64,000 nt of DNA from Planctomycetaceae bacterium (GCA_020638955.1 JACKHO010000007.1:62001-126000); one strand, 5' to 3'; positions 8,530 to 18,463 are shown, counted from the stretch's first letter. Notes: generated by a model not told the origin, from the sequence alone. Numbers and translations are program-made.

Positions 8530-9660
8530 TCAGTTCATGAGATTCAGGAATTCGCCAAACAAATAGTGGCTGTCGTGAGGACCGGCTGACGATTCAGGAT
8601 GGTACTGAACACCAAAGGCCTTCAGTCCACGATGCCGAATTCCTTCGACGGTGTTGTCGTTCAGGTTGATGTGCGTCACTTCCGCTTCTGCAGGCAGTGT
8701 GTCGGCATTGACCGCAAAGCCGTGGTTCTGTGAAGTGATTTCCACCCGGCCTGTGTCGCGATTCAGCACCGGCTGATTGGCACCACGGTGACCAAATTTC
8801 AGTTTGAACGTCTTGCCGCCGAGAGCGAGTCCCAGTAATTGCTGTCCCAGGCAAATACCGAAAATCGGCTTCTTCCCCAGCAGTCCCTGAATTGTCTTGA
8901 TAGCATAGTCGAGTGGTTCGGGATCTCCTGGGCCGTTCGACAGAAACACACCGTCGGGATTCAATGCCAGGATCTCTTCGGCTGTTGCGTTCCCGGGAAC
9001 AACGGTCACCTTGCAACCAAGTTCACGGAGATGCCGCGGGATGTTCCACTTCATACCGTAGTCAATGGCAACAACATGTTTTCCAGCTCCGGAGTCATCG
9101 CGGACAGGCAACGGAGTCGTGGGATGCCGTGCGATGTCGTGTAACTTCTGATCCCAGTCATCAGCCTGCTCGGGCATCACCTCTTTCACGAGGTCCACAC
9201 CGACAAGTTGAGGAGCGGCTTGGGCTTTGGCGATGAGCGAGGCGTCATCAAGGTCGGTTGTCGACAACACGCCGGTCATCGCTCCGCTGGTGCGAAGTTT
9301 CTTGACCAGCATGCGGGTGTCGATTCCCTCCAGACCAATGACCCCGTTCTCTCGCAGATATTCGTCCAGACTTTTTTCCGAACGGAAATTGCTCGGTTCG
9401 CGGCAGAGTTCCTTGCAGAGGAATCCTCGGAGAGAGGTTCCCTTGCTCTCGACGTCGGCAGAATTGACTCCGTAGTTCCCGATCAACGGGTACGTCATGG
9501 TGACGATTTGACCGTTGTAGGAAGGATCGGTGATGATTTCCTGGTAACCGGTCATGCTCGTATTGAACACGACCTCACCATAAACCTCTCCTTCAGAGCC
9601 AAATTGGCGTCCGGTGAATACGGTCCCATCGGCAAGCGCAAGCTTAGCGGGGTGCGACAT
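8530..9660 (-). CDS. carA: carbamoyl-phosphate synthase small subunit
   Basis: The 376-residue protein matches CarA throughout: N-terminal domain 'GEVVFNTSMTGYQEIITDPSYNGQIVTMTYPLIGNYG', then the class I glutamine amidotransferase domain with 'VFLSNGPGDPEPL', nucleophile Cys270 in FGICLGQQ and the His-Glu pair in VQYHPESSAGP. It hydrolyses glutamine and channels ammonia to the large subunit CarB for carbamoyl phosphate used in pyrimidine and arginine synthesis. carB is not in this window, so the subunits are encoded apart. ndk follows on the same strand. Confidence 0.97.
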   Translation of the reverse strand: MSHPAKLALADGTVFTGRQFGSEGEVYGEVVFNTSMTGYQEIITDPSYNGQIVTMTYPLIGNYGVNSADVESKGTSLRGFLCKELCREPSNFRSEKSLDEYLRENGVIGLEGIDTRMLVKKLRTSGAMTGVLSTTDLDDASLIAKAQAAPQLVGVDLVKEVMPEQADDWDQKLHDIARHPTTPLPVRDDSGAGKHVVAIDYGMKWNIPRHLRELGCKVTVVPGNATAEEILALNPDGVFLSNGPGDPEPLDYAIKTIQGLLGKKPIFGICLGQQLLGLALGGKTFKLKFGHRGANQPVLNRDTGRVEITSQNHGFAVNADTLPAEAEVTHINLNDNTVEGIRHRGLKAFGVQYHPESSAGPHDSHYLFGEFLNLMN

Positions 9661-9817
9661 AATCTACTCGAAAGAAGCTGCGGCGAACGGATTTCAGACG
9701 GATTCTCGGCCCGGAAACCCTCTAGTTGGGGTGGTTTTTAGCAGTTTCGAATCCGGGAGGAAAGTAACCGGTGCGCGCAGTGTCGCATCGCAACGGATTA
9801 TGTCCACAGCAGACCTG

Positions 9818-10759
9818 TTACGGATTCTTCTTTTCCAGCACACCCAATTGTTTCAACCAGGCAGCACATGGCACCGGCCAGTGAGTGATGGGCAATTCGG
9901 TTGGCCGTAAGCCGTAGCCGTGACCACCTTTAGAGTACATGTGCACTTCGGCGGACGCTCCGGCCTTCTTCATTTCAGTCGCCAGCACCAGACTGCTCAG
10001 CGGAGTAACGCCATCGTCGTAGGCGTGTACGAAGAATGCGGGAGGTGTTTCTGCAGAAACATGAATGTACTCCTGCAGTGCCCCAGTATCCTTGTCAGCC
10101 AGATAGGCGGGGTAAATCAGCAGGGAGAAATTCGGCCGGCAGGAGACGGCGTCGATTTCGTCAATGGCCTCATATTTCCGATCATCCAGAAACAGACTGG
10201 TGAGGGCCGCCGTTTCGCCACCGGCACTGAATCCGCAAATGCCAATGCGGTTGGGATCGAGTTTCAGCTTCTCGGCATTTGCCCGTACGAGACTCATGGC
10301 CCGCTGCGCATCTTGAACAGCTTCAATCCAGCGCTGCTTGGGATCCTGTGCAGGAACACGATACTTCAGGACAATTCCCGTCACTCCGAGCGTGTTGAGC
10401 CATTCAGCGACTTCGGTACCTTCCAAGTCGTAAGCCAGAATGTGGTGACCACCGCCCGGGCAAATGACCACGCTGGCACCGTTTGCCTTATCAGGCGCAG
10501 GCTGGAAGATTTCTATTTGCGGCGTCGAGACATTACCGAGCCGAATGAGCCGGCGGCCCGCGACTTTGTTGCTTGAGTCGGTCGTCGTATCTGCTTCGGG
10601 TGGAAGCTCGACGAGTTTACCGGGCGGACGTTCTGGCCAGACGTTCCGCACTTCGGAATCTTCTGCACAGGCAACGTGAGAACTCGTCAGCAAAAGCGTC
10701 GCCATCAGAGCGGCGTATGGCAGCAATGTGAAACAAATCGAACGGGCGCGGAACAGCAT
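9818..10759 (-). CDS. secreted alpha/beta hydrolase (acetylxylan esterase-like)
   Basis: The 313-residue protein has an N-terminal export signal (hydrophobic 'LLPYAALMATLLLTSSHVACA', probable cleavage near AEDSE). The hydrolase fold shows an oxyanion-hole segment 'SVVICPGGGHHILAYDLEG', nucleophile elbow GFSAGG, an acidic residue in 'HAYDDGVTP' and the catalytic histidine in 'GGHGYGL'. The early motif 'VWPERPPG' is common in secreted planctomycete esterases grouped with acetylxylan esterases and dienelactone-hydrolase-like proteins. Substrate specificity cannot be read from sequence. It stands alone between carA and the TadG-like gene. Confidence 0.85.
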   Translation of the reverse strand: MLFRARSICFTLLPYAALMATLLLTSSHVACAEDSEVRNVWPERPPGKLVELPPEADTTTDSSNKVAGRRLIRLGNVSTPQIEIFQPAPDKANGASVVICPGGGHHILAYDLEGTEVAEWLNTLGVTGIVLKYRVPAQDPKQRWIEAVQDAQRAMSLVRANAEKLKLDPNRIGICGFSAGGETAALTSLFLDDRKYEAIDEIDAVSCRPNFSLLIYPAYLADKDTGALQEYIHVSAETPPAFFVHAYDDGVTPLSSLVLATEMKKAGASAEVHMYSKGGHGYGLRPTELPITHWPVPCAAWLKQLGVLEKKNP

Positions 10760-10864
10760 GCCGAAACTTCTTTCTGGGGTTGGAACAAAGAGAAAATCTG
10801 CGTTCCAAGTCTAGCAGAAAGAATCTGCAATTGGCTGCTCTGACGGCCATCGAATCCCGGCGGA

Positions 10865-13030
10865 CTATTCCACCAGCCGGGAACCGGGGCGCTTGATGAT
10901 GTTCGTGAAAATCTCGGTGAGTCGCTGTTCGTACTCAGCGGGATTCCCCGAGCCACGCACGCTCAGTCCACCTTCGTCAGTGTTTGCTGTGCGGGACATG
11001 CGGTCCATGAAGTCGTAGTCGGTCCCCAAACCCATGCCGACGGCGTAGATTTGTGTTCCTTCCATTTCCGCGCGGGCGGCCTGCACGAGTGCAGCGTTCA
11101 GCCAGACGTAGTCCATGTGGTAGTAGTCGTCGCCGGCGTTGTTCACGATGAAGTCATCGATTTCCGCCTGACTCGATGACCAGGCATTGGGCACACCATC
11201 GGTAAGCAAGACGATGACCTTCTTGGAATAGTGGCGTCCGGCTCCTCCCAGGTGAGTAGGTTTAAGATGGTCACGGGCCAGGATCAGACCGGCCTCAGTA
11301 GCCGTAGTGGAACCAATATCACTGGTCGCCTGCAAATCGACACACGAGGACATGGCTGAATTGAAACTCGAAGTGAGTGGCACGACAAGCTGCGGTGCAT
11401 GGTAAGCGTCCAAACCATCATAGGTGACGATTGCCACACGATCTCCCGCTCCTGGCGTAATCCCAATGTTTCGGTCCGCCACAACGGCTAGTGCCGAAAT
11501 CAAAGACCGCCGCACCGCATGCATGGGCTGCTCGCGCGGAGGAAAGTTGAACGTGTAACCAGCCACCGATTCCGCGTGTCGTGGACAATATTGGCTCAAG
11601 ACCGACAGGGGTGTCTTGATACCCACGTCCGGGTCCGAGTTACTGGAGTTGCTGACGTCAGGGCTGCGGTCACGTCCCCAGTCCATCATGAACTGCACGT
11701 ACGTGATGTAACCAACCCAGTTTCGCCAGTCTTTGGGCAGATCTTCGTCCGCATTGGGGAACGTGTATTCATTTGGGTTGTTGAAATCGTCAATGCGGTC
11801 CCCGTCCATGTACCAGGGCACCCAAATTTCGTCGTACGAGCCCCGACGCGGGACCCCAATTTCCATTTGCGTTGGCGACTGCATCAGCAGCAACTGCATG
11901 GCGCTGTGCGTGTCACCCGCAACATGCCCGAGACTGCGAGGTCCGCGTGGCAATCCTAAACCGGCCCAGAGGTGACCGTTTTCGATGGGGATTTGCAGGC
12001 CAATCGGAGGTTCCGGCGGCGGCGGGTCGGAGGGCGGTGGATCGGGAGGTGGGTCAGTTGTTCCACCAGTACCACCACCGCCAGTATCGACCGGGTCAGG
12101 TTCTGGAGGCGGCGGATTCCCGACCCATTCACCATCCATGATGTAGTCGATGTACTTCTCCCAGTAACCATAGTTGACGGTCGAATCGGGCGTTGGCTTC
12201 GCATTCGGCATGACCACCGCGATTTGCTTGTCGATAATCCAGCGGTAGCACTTCTGTCGTCGCGTCAATTCGTCATCATCGGTCCACACCCGGTACCAAT
12301 CATCACATGTATCGTCGGCGAGCGGACCATCGTCCTGTGTCATTTCGGCGAATGCGGTATCGTCCTGCGAAACGCCCAGAGGGGCTCCAATGTACTGAAC
12401 ATTTCCTGGATAGGTGCCGTAGCCAAAGTCAGCAAACACCTGTTCCATGAGCGGGTTGGCCACGCTGGGATATCCCAACGGAGCAAACTTTTCATTGATA
12501 ACCTGAGTGGCCCAGCAGGGCTCGGTGTCGTCGTTCATCGAGCCGGACAAGTCGACAACAAACACAATATCCCGAGGATTCAACATGGCAATAGCCGTTG
12601 TTTCCATGTCGAAGTCGTAGTGCTTAATGACCGGCGCGAAAAACAAAGGTTGATCGACAACTCGTGTCCTCACACGCACAGCATTGGGCAGCGTTTCGTT
12701 AATTTCAAACGTTTTGTTTGTGTAGTCGAAAATCCCCAAATCGATGTCTTCGTCGGGGACAACCACTGGAGCGCCGGCGGCGGTATTCGCGTAGGCAACT
12801 TCTTTGGCGGCTTGACGCACGTCGGCCGGTGTTTCGCCAATTTTGTAACTTCCGGCCATCGCAGCGGCGTCGGCCGCATTCTGCAATTGGGCCTGAGTCA
12901 TGGTCATGTAGCCCACGTCAATCGAAAACGCGAGGAAGGCAAAAATGACAATGAGCAGAATCGCGGCCAGGACAATAATGACGCCGCGACGAGAGGGGCC
13001 AGACTTGTGATGCGAGTTGGTAGAAAGCAT
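10865..13030 (-). CDS. TadG-like pilus-assembly protein with split vWA domain
   Basis: The 721-residue protein starts with the TadE/TadG-type segment 'RRGVIIVLAAILLIVIFAFLAFSIDVG...QAQLQNAADAAAMAG' (residues 14-60), anchoring it in the inner membrane. A von Willebrand A domain begins with the MIDAS motif DLSGS (160-164). The rest of that domain ('GDRVAIVTYDGL', 'KVIVLLTDGVPNAW') only resumes several hundred residues later. In between is an insertion with a proline/glycine-rich tract of about 45 residues (around 300-345) and a tryptophan/aspartate-rich part. Such proteins are linked to Tad/Flp pilus or surface adhesion systems, but no tad cluster is nearby. Confidence 0.85.
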   Translation of the reverse strand: MLSTNSHHKSGPSRRGVIIVLAAILLIVIFAFLAFSIDVGYMTMTQAQLQNAADAAAMAGSYKIGETPADVRQAAKEVAYANTAAGAPVVVPDEDIDLGIFDYTNKTFEINETLPNAVRVRTRVVDQPLFFAPVIKHYDFDMETTAIAMLNPRDIVFVVDLSGSMNDDTEPCWATQVINEKFAPLGYPSVANPLMEQVFADFGYGTYPGNVQYIGAPLGVSQDDTAFAEMTQDDGPLADDTCDDWYRVWTDDDELTRRQKCYRWIIDKQIAVVMPNAKPTPDSTVNYGYWEKYIDYIMDGEWVGNPPPPEPDPVDTGGGGTGGTTDPPPDPPPSDPPPPEPPIGLQIPIENGHLWAGLGLPRGPRSLGHVAGDTHSAMQLLLMQSPTQMEIGVPRRGSYDEIWVPWYMDGDRIDDFNNPNEYTFPNADEDLPKDWRNWVGYITYVQFMMDWGRDRSPDVSNSSNSDPDVGIKTPLSVLSQYCPRHAESVAGYTFNFPPREQPMHAVRRSLISALAVVADRNIGITPGAGDRVAIVTYDGLDAYHAPQLVVPLTSSFNSAMSSCVDLQATSDIGSTTATEAGLILARDHLKPTHLGGAGRHYSKKVIVLLTDGVPNAWSSSQAEIDDFIVNNAGDDYYHMDYVWLNAALVQAARAEMEGTQIYAVGMGLGTDYDFMDRMSRTANTDEGGLSVRGSGNPAEYEQRLTEIFTNIIKRPGSRLVE

Positions 13031-13368
13031 GACAACGAGGCAATTTGCTGGACGTTACAGTGAGGGGAAATAGACGCAATCCTTCACGATTAAAGCTAGT
13101 TCGGTCGATTTCCCGGTCAAATCGAATCCCGGGCGAATCCGGAAAATCCCGTCCACCTGGAACGATTCTCCCGAACGAAACCCGCTGTGCCGTTGTCGAA
13201 GTGCCTACACCACGTAGTGGGCTGCGTTGGCGAAACACGTCAGCTCACGACGTCGGTTGCACTAAACCGTGCGGCAGAAAGCAGATGATTCGTTGGACAG
13301 TTCCGCAGTCCCTGCCTACAGTTCCGTAGGTTTCCCCGCCTTTCCCTCCGTCAATAGAGACACAATCC
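13031..13368. promoter_or_regulatory. divergent intergenic region between TadG-like gene and hflX
   Basis: This 338-bp gap separates two genes transcribed away from each other, so it should hold both promoters. A plausible sigma-70 site for hflX is TGGACA (13294-13299), a 17-base spacer and TACAGT (13317-13322), about 47 bp before the hflX start. I see no small gene or clear operator. It was read by eye only. Confidence 0.35.
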
Positions 13369-14748
13369 TTGGCCGAACCCAAACGCGAAAAACTCAAAGT
13401 TCACTCCCGCCGTTGCGTGCTCGCTGCCGTCATTGAGCCGGGCGATAAAGAACATCGTGAGTCGGCACTCGACGAAATTAGCGGACTGGTGGAGACAGCG
13501 GGTTCAGAAATCGTCGGCGAACTGGTCCAGGTGCGCGACCGACCCGATCCAGCCACGTACATCGGCAGCGGTAAGGTTGATGAACTCAAGCATCTCGTCG
13601 GGATGACGAAAGCAGACCTCATTGTCTTCGATAATCACCTGAGTCCTTCGCAGGGAAAGCATTTGGAAGAATTGACCAACACTCAAGTGGTGGACCGTAG
13701 CGAGGTCATTCTCGACATCTTTGCGACGCATGCTCGGACCTACGAAGCGAAACTGCAGGTCGAACTGGCACAACTGCTTTACATGCGTCCGCGACTGACA
13801 CGCATGTGGACCCACCTGGAACGCATTCAGGGGGGCATTGGCAGTGGCAAAGGCCCCGGTGAAAAGCAGTTGGAAACGGACCGCCGACTGGTCGACAAGC
13901 GCATTTCCGAATTGAAGCGGCGACTCAGCGAAGTGGAAAAACGCCGCAAGCTCGTCGTCGAAGGCCGCAGCAGCCACAAAACTGTTTCGCTCGTCGGCTA
14001 CACCAACGCCGGCAAAAGCACGTTGATGAACGCCCTCACCGGCGCAGATGTGTACATCGCAGACAAACTGTTCGCCACGCTCGACACACGTACCCGGCGG
14101 TGGGTTGTGCCCCACTGGGGCGATGTGCTGTTGAGTGACACCGTAGGATTCATTCGCAATCTGCCCCACCATTTGGTCGCTTCATTCCGTTCAACGCTGG
14201 AAGAAGCACGCCACGCCGACCTGCTGTTGCACGTGGTCGATGGCAGCCATCCGGAGGCCGAACGGCATATTCAAACAGTGAATGAGGTGCTGGACGAAAT
14301 TGGCGTCAATCACGAGAACACCATATTGGTCCTGAACAAACTCGACGCCGTTCCCGACCGTTCGTTCGTGGACGTCTTGCGTGCCGCTCATCCCAATTCC
14401 ATTGCGATTAGCGCCATCGAAGGCCATGGCCTGCCGCGACTGACAAGAACCGTCGCCGACCATTTGGCCGACGGCTATCTGGAAACCCGGGTCAACACCT
14501 CAGTCGCCGATGGCCGGGCCTACTCCTTCCTCGTGGAACACGCCGAAATCACAAATACTGAATATGGTGAAGAGAACCAAGTCAGTTATTCGTGCCTCCT
14601 GCCGAAGCAGTACCTCGTCCCGCTCCGCAAGCTGGGCGTGGATTGTGAAGTGATTTCCGGCAACACATTGGAGGTCGATCAGGCAGAAGACTGGCTCGAC
14701 GAACTTCTTGCCCGCCGCGCTGCGGTTACCGAAACAGCCTCGCAGTAG
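13369..14748 (+). CDS. hflX: GTPase HflX
   Basis: The 459-residue protein starts at TTG. It has the HflX-specific N-terminal domain ('AGSEIVGELVQVRDRPDPATYIGSGKVDEL', 'VFDNHLSPSQGKHLEELTNTQVVDRSEVILDIFATHARTYEAKLQVELAQLLYMRPRL'). The glycine-rich linker 'RIQGGIGSGKGPGEKQLETDRR' follows, then a GTPase domain: Walker A GYTNAGKST, G3 DTVGF, G4 NKLD and a G5-like 'ISAIEG'. HflX binds the 50S subunit and splits stalled 70S ribosomes under stress. It is monocistronic here. The TTG start is the only one that preserves the expected N-terminus. Confidence 0.96.
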   Translation: MAEPKREKLKVHSRRCVLAAVIEPGDKEHRESALDEISGLVETAGSEIVGELVQVRDRPDPATYIGSGKVDELKHLVGMTKADLIVFDNHLSPSQGKHLEELTNTQVVDRSEVILDIFATHARTYEAKLQVELAQLLYMRPRLTRMWTHLERIQGGIGSGKGPGEKQLETDRRLVDKRISELKRRLSEVEKRRKLVVEGRSSHKTVSLVGYTNAGKSTLMNALTGADVYIADKLFATLDTRTRRWVVPHWGDVLLSDTVGFIRNLPHHLVASFRSTLEEARHADLLLHVVDGSHPEAERHIQTVNEVLDEIGVNHENTILVLNKLDAVPDRSFVDVLRAAHPNSIAISAIEGHGLPRLTRTVADHLADGYLETRVNTSVADGRAYSFLVEHAEITNTEYGEENQVSYSCLLPKQYLVPLRKLGVDCEVISGNTLEVDQAEDWLDELLARRAAVTETASQ

Positions 14749-14925
14749 CTGACGTTGCTCCAGGTGCCTTCACGTCGCGTATCGCACTCTGCCTCCAGCC
14801 ACCAACCTGTTCCAGTGCAGTCGCTGGAGTCCGGTTCCTCAACACATTAGCATCGGCGAATGGATGCGGGGGCAATGCTGTTCCCTGCAAGTGAATCATT
14901 CCCGAGTTGATGTGAGGAAACTGAG

Positions 14926-16311
14926 ATGCACAGGCCCTGGGTCTTACTGACAATGTTAACTGCTTTGGCCCTGAGTCCGGCCTTGCTGCAAGCTCAGGAC
15001 GCGAGCACTTACGAAGCAAAGCCGGTTCTGCCCAAACTGGAACTCCAGGACGGTGACAGCATTGTCTTCCTCGGCGACAGCATTACGCACCAGCGGCTCT
15101 ATACACAGTACGTAGAAGACTACTTCTACACCCGTTACCCCCACATGCGGCTGAAGCTGCACAATGCGGGTGTTGGCGGCGCGAAGGCCTGGGATGCCCT
15201 CGAACGATTTGATGACGACGTCGCGGCCTACAATCCCAAGTACGTCACCATTCTGCTCGGAATGAATGATGGTCGCTATCAGCCATTTAACCAGGAGATT
15301 TGGGACACGTACCGTACCGACATGACGAAACTTCTCGAGCGTTTGGATGGCATTGGCGCCAAGCCTATTCCGATGACGCCGACCATGTTCGACGCCCGGG
15401 CGGCCCGCCTGTTCCCTCGTAAAGGACGCGACGGGGACAATGTTGCTCTCTACAACTCTGTGCTCACCTACTACGGCACCTGGCTGCGTGAAGTGGCGGT
15501 CGAACGGGGTGATGGGTTCGTCGATATGTGGGGACCGCTGAACAACATTACGCTTGAGCAGCGGAAGCAAGACCCCGCGTTTACGATGATAAAAGACGCC
15601 GTGCATCCCGGGCCAGACGGTCAACTGGTGATGGCCACCGCCATCATTAACGACCTCGGTCTGTCACGTCAGGTTTCTGCAATCCGATTGACCAAACGCG
15701 GCAACAAATGGACCGGCAATGGTGCCGGCGGCGAACTGACCGACATCGAAGAAACGTCAGACGGAATTGCGTTCACCTTCCACGCAACGGCCCTCCCCTG
15801 GGTTGTGCCGGAAGAAGCTGCGAAGGGTGTCGAGCTGACCAAACTCGGTCACCGCCTTGGCAAAGAACTGCTCGAAATTCATGGCCTGCCCATGGGCCAG
15901 TATGCCCTGACCATTGATGGTCAGGAAGTCGGAAAGTTTGGCAGTGAAGCACTCTCGCGGCATATCGAATTGCAGGGAAATGCCAAGACTCCGCAGTACC
16001 AGCAGGCCCTGCAGGTTGCCCTGAAGAATAAGGAACGCAACGAAGGCCCCATTGGTGGCCTGCGTGGTGAATGGGGACGTTTCCAGGGATACGCCCGCAT
16101 CCGTCAGGCTGCAAAAGACAATCCCAACGATGAAAACCTGAAGAAGCAACTCGCCGAACAGGAACAGCGAAACGAAGGGATGGCCGAACGCGTCGCGGCA
16201 CACAATGCAGCAGCCAAGGAACTCGAAGAGCAAATCTTCGAAATGAATCAGCCACGAGCTCTGCGCTACGTGCTGAAACGCGTGCAGCAGCCACTGCTGC
16301 AGCAGAAGTAA
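14926..16311 (+). CDS. secreted SGNH/GDSL hydrolase
   Basis: The 461-residue protein has a signal peptide (residues 1-23, ending LLQAQD). SGNH block I is FLGDSIT with nucleophile Ser52, block II is NAGVGG, block III is GMND and block V is the DAVHPGPDG pair of Asp and His. The catalytic domain ends near residue 245. The C-terminal part is helical and charged (from about 340; 'LKNKERNEGPIGGLRGEWGRFQGYARIRQ', then 'LKKQLAEQEQRNEGMAERVAAHNAAAKELEEQI'). Homologous enzymes remove acyl groups from glycans or lipids; the substrate is unknown. A perfect 12-bp terminator hairpin follows at 16329. Confidence 0.88.
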   Translation: MHRPWVLLTMLTALALSPALLQAQDASTYEAKPVLPKLELQDGDSIVFLGDSITHQRLYTQYVEDYFYTRYPHMRLKLHNAGVGGAKAWDALERFDDDVAAYNPKYVTILLGMNDGRYQPFNQEIWDTYRTDMTKLLERLDGIGAKPIPMTPTMFDARAARLFPRKGRDGDNVALYNSVLTYYGTWLREVAVERGDGFVDMWGPLNNITLEQRKQDPAFTMIKDAVHPGPDGQLVMATAIINDLGLSRQVSAIRLTKRGNKWTGNGAGGELTDIEETSDGIAFTFHATALPWVVPEEAAKGVELTKLGHRLGKELLEIHGLPMGQYALTIDGQEVGKFGSEALSRHIELQGNAKTPQYQQALQVALKNKERNEGPIGGLRGEWGRFQGYARIRQAAKDNPNDENLKKQLAEQEQRNEGMAERVAAHNAAAKELEEQIFEMNQPRALRYVLKRVQQPLLQQK

Positions 16312-16328
16312 TTTGCATGATGATGATT

Positions 16329-16373
16329 GGAGCCGGCGAGCGCCCTGCACTACTCGCCGGCTCCTGCTTTTTC
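16329..16373 (+). terminator. intrinsic terminator of the GDSL hydrolase gene
   Basis: A perfect 12-bp GC-rich stem (GGAGCCGGCGAG at 16329-16340 with CTCGCCGGCTCC at 16353-16364) and a 12-base loop are followed by TGCTTTTTCT. It lies 18 bp after the stop codon. Confidence 0.85.
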
Positions 16374-16543
16374 TGGCCGAAATGTAGGGCCGTGCTCCAC
16401 GGAGATTACGAAGAACGTCCCCTTCCCTCACGGCGCATTGTGCCCCCCGCCCTCTCTTTGTCGTCTTGACCGCCCAGGCATTTGAATTCTAGGCTGAGTG
16501 CGTCCAACTCTTGCGTGCCTTGATCTCAGCCGTTCGTTCCCAG

Positions 16544-17035
16544 ATGCCGTTCCTCAAGAATGCTCTCATTGCAGCATTGCCAATTCTGATTGGTTGCAGC
16601 AACGGGCACGAGCCTCCGCCACTAGCGAGCGTTTCCGGGCAGTTGCTTGTGGACGGAAAGGGAATGGAAGGAATGACGGTCCGCTTCATTCCAGAATCAT
16701 CCGATGGAATTGCAGCTCCAGTTTCCAGTGCGATAACGACATCCAACGGGAAATTCACGCTCGTCGCGGAGAATTCGCGAGTTGGAGTTGTCGCTGGTAA
16801 ACATCGAGTGTGTGTCGAATGCCCCAACGTGGCAAGCGGGCCGGCGAATTCCAGTGAGAGTGGCAAAACGTCCTCGAATGTCTCTGCGTCAGGTCGTGAC
16901 TGTGACATCCCACGTGGGTATTCCCATCCTGAGACGACTCCGCTGTTCGTAACAATATCAGCCAGGGGCGGGGCAGATTTCCTGATTCAGGTCGACACAA
17001 ACTGGCGAGCCACTCAACACGACACCAATCCCTAA
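16544..17035 (+). CDS. small lipoprotein with carboxypeptidase-regulatory-like domain
   Basis: From ATG 16544 the protein has 163 residues and starts MPFLKNALIAALPILIGCS, a lipoprotein signal with lipobox LIGC. The frame is open upstream to a TTG at 16511. The mature part begins 'ASVSGQLLVDGKGMEGMTVRFIP' and continues 'SSAITTSNGKFTLVAEN..VGVVAGKHRVCVE'. This fits the beta-sandwich 'G.V..DGkp..g..V.F.P....TD.dGkF.l' pattern of carboxypeptidase regulatory-like lipoproteins, which are abundant in planctomycetes. The role is unknown. It is a single gene with no obvious terminator. Confidence 0.75.
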   Translation: MPFLKNALIAALPILIGCSNGHEPPPLASVSGQLLVDGKGMEGMTVRFIPESSDGIAAPVSSAITTSNGKFTLVAENSRVGVVAGKHRVCVECPNVASGPANSSESGKTSSNVSASGRDCDIPRGYSHPETTPLFVTISARGGADFLIQVDTNWRATQHDTNP

Positions 17036-17284
17036 GTTTCGTCTGACTCGATGACCGGGTATGGAAGTTTTTGCGGTAGTGGTTGAGGGTGTCAGAATCG
17101 TTCACGTACTCACCGCACCTGAGGGTTTCCTTGTTGAGGTGACGAAAGAGTTTCCGTTCCTAAACGAAGCATTTGGTCCGTGACATTTTGTAATGTCTTT
17201 CCCATCCTGATTGACCAGCGGCGACAAATCGCGTTCAATAAGTGCCGTGGGATCGCATGACTGCCGCTGACCGCAGCCTCAACA

Positions 17285-18019
17285 TTGGAAGTCGTTGTGG
17301 GAATTATTGACTGGATACTGCTGCTTGTTCTCGCTGTCACCACCTGGTGTGTTGCCTCCGATGGTGTGTGGGGCGCGGCAATTACGTTTGTGGGCTCTTT
17401 GCTCGCTGGCCTCGTGGCCATGAATTTCTTTGAGCCGCTGGCTCGTTTCATGGGGGCCAATATCCTGACCAGCTACTATTGGGATATGCGTTGGGACATT
17501 ATTGCTCTGCTGGGCCTGTTTGCTGGTGGTGTCTTCTTGCTGCGGATGGTCGGTGAAAAACTTTTGCCGACGTATGCTGAAACCAAACCGATGCTACACG
17601 ACATTGGTCGTTGGGTATTTGGTGCCGCAACCGGATACGTGGTGACAGGAGTTGTCCTGACCGCTTTGCATACGGCGCCGATGCCCAGGGAGTTTCTGGG
17701 GTTCCAGCCGGAGCGTGCAAATTTGTTCGACATTGTGGCTCCCGACCGTCATTGGCTGGGGTTCACGCAATATGTCTCCGAGAAGGCCTTGTCCCGTTCG
17801 TCGAATGGTCGTGTGGTGGGATTCGACACCGTCGAATTCCGCAGCAATCCCGATGATCCCAATTCGGTGTCGAAATGGTCCTCATTTCCCATCCGTTATG
17901 CGGCTCGTCGGGAACAGTTTGGGAGAGGCGGGCAGGCTACGTCCCCCAATCAGGCAACCTCAACCCCGCCGCCAACCGTTACCCCCGCTCCCACGTCCGG
18001 CGGGGCAACGGGGTTCTAA
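17285..18019 (+). CDS. CvpA-like integral membrane protein
   Basis: The 244-residue protein starts at TTG 17285. Four hydrophobic segments lie in the first ~135 residues ('IIDWILLLVLAVTTWCV', 'WGAAITFVGSLLAGLVAMNFF', 'DIIALLGLFAGGVFLLRMV', 'VFGAATGYVVTGVVLTAL'). The layout, including the charged 'GEKLLP' turn, resembles CvpA/colicin V production family proteins. The C-terminal ~110 residues are soluble and end in a Thr/Pro-rich tail. CvpA-type proteins have envelope-related but poorly defined roles. The start is uncertain. Confidence 0.75.
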   Translation: MEVVVGIIDWILLLVLAVTTWCVASDGVWGAAITFVGSLLAGLVAMNFFEPLARFMGANILTSYYWDMRWDIIALLGLFAGGVFLLRMVGEKLLPTYAETKPMLHDIGRWVFGAATGYVVTGVVLTALHTAPMPREFLGFQPERANLFDIVAPDRHWLGFTQYVSEKALSRSSNGRVVGFDTVEFRSNPDDPNSVSKWSSFPIRYAARREQFGRGGQATSPNQATSTPPPTVTPAPTSGGATGF

Positions 18020-18463
18020 AGCCTTTCTTGCCCTGTATTTACGCTCCGACATGGCCTCTCACGTGAGCTGTAGCCTGGGCGAGCAATCTTGGGGCAAATT
18101 CTGGTAGATTTGTGTTTCGCCGGGCTCTTCCAAAGTGGAAAAACCAGCGGGAAAATTGTTCCCTGTTTTTCCCGGTCCATTGGCGTTTACACGTTCTGGT
18201 AAAGCCGTTATATCTTCCGGCTGCCTTCACTTACGGGTGGGGTTTTCGTGTTTCCAGCAGCCTGTCATGAGGCTGTTTCTGGGCACTCATGTTGGAAAAG
18301 GATGTCAATATCAGGACTTCGGAAGTCAATTGTGAGTAGATGAAAACTTCCCCGGCTGCGTGCCGCTTCGGTTTCAGGGGAAACCAAGGTTCCCTGTGAG
18401 TGGAGGTTGTATGAGTAACATTTCACCCCGGCCCAGAATGGGTCGAAACGTAAGGAGCAGGAC
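18020..18463 (+). promoter_or_regulatory. acpP leader region with a sigma-70-type promoter
   Basis: This 444-bp gap precedes the acpP-fabF pair. A good promoter is TTTACA at 18186-18191, a 17-base spacer, and TATATC at 18209-18214, which would give a leader of roughly 240 nt. The rest of the leader holds no gene that I can support. TAAGGAG at 18451-18457 is the acpP ribosome-binding site. Confidence 0.45.

Noticed and set aside
11972..13063. 363-codon open frame on the plus strand
   Set aside because: It lies antisense to the TadG-like gene, is Arg/His/Ile-rich without motifs, and the opposite strand has clear TadG and vWA motifs.
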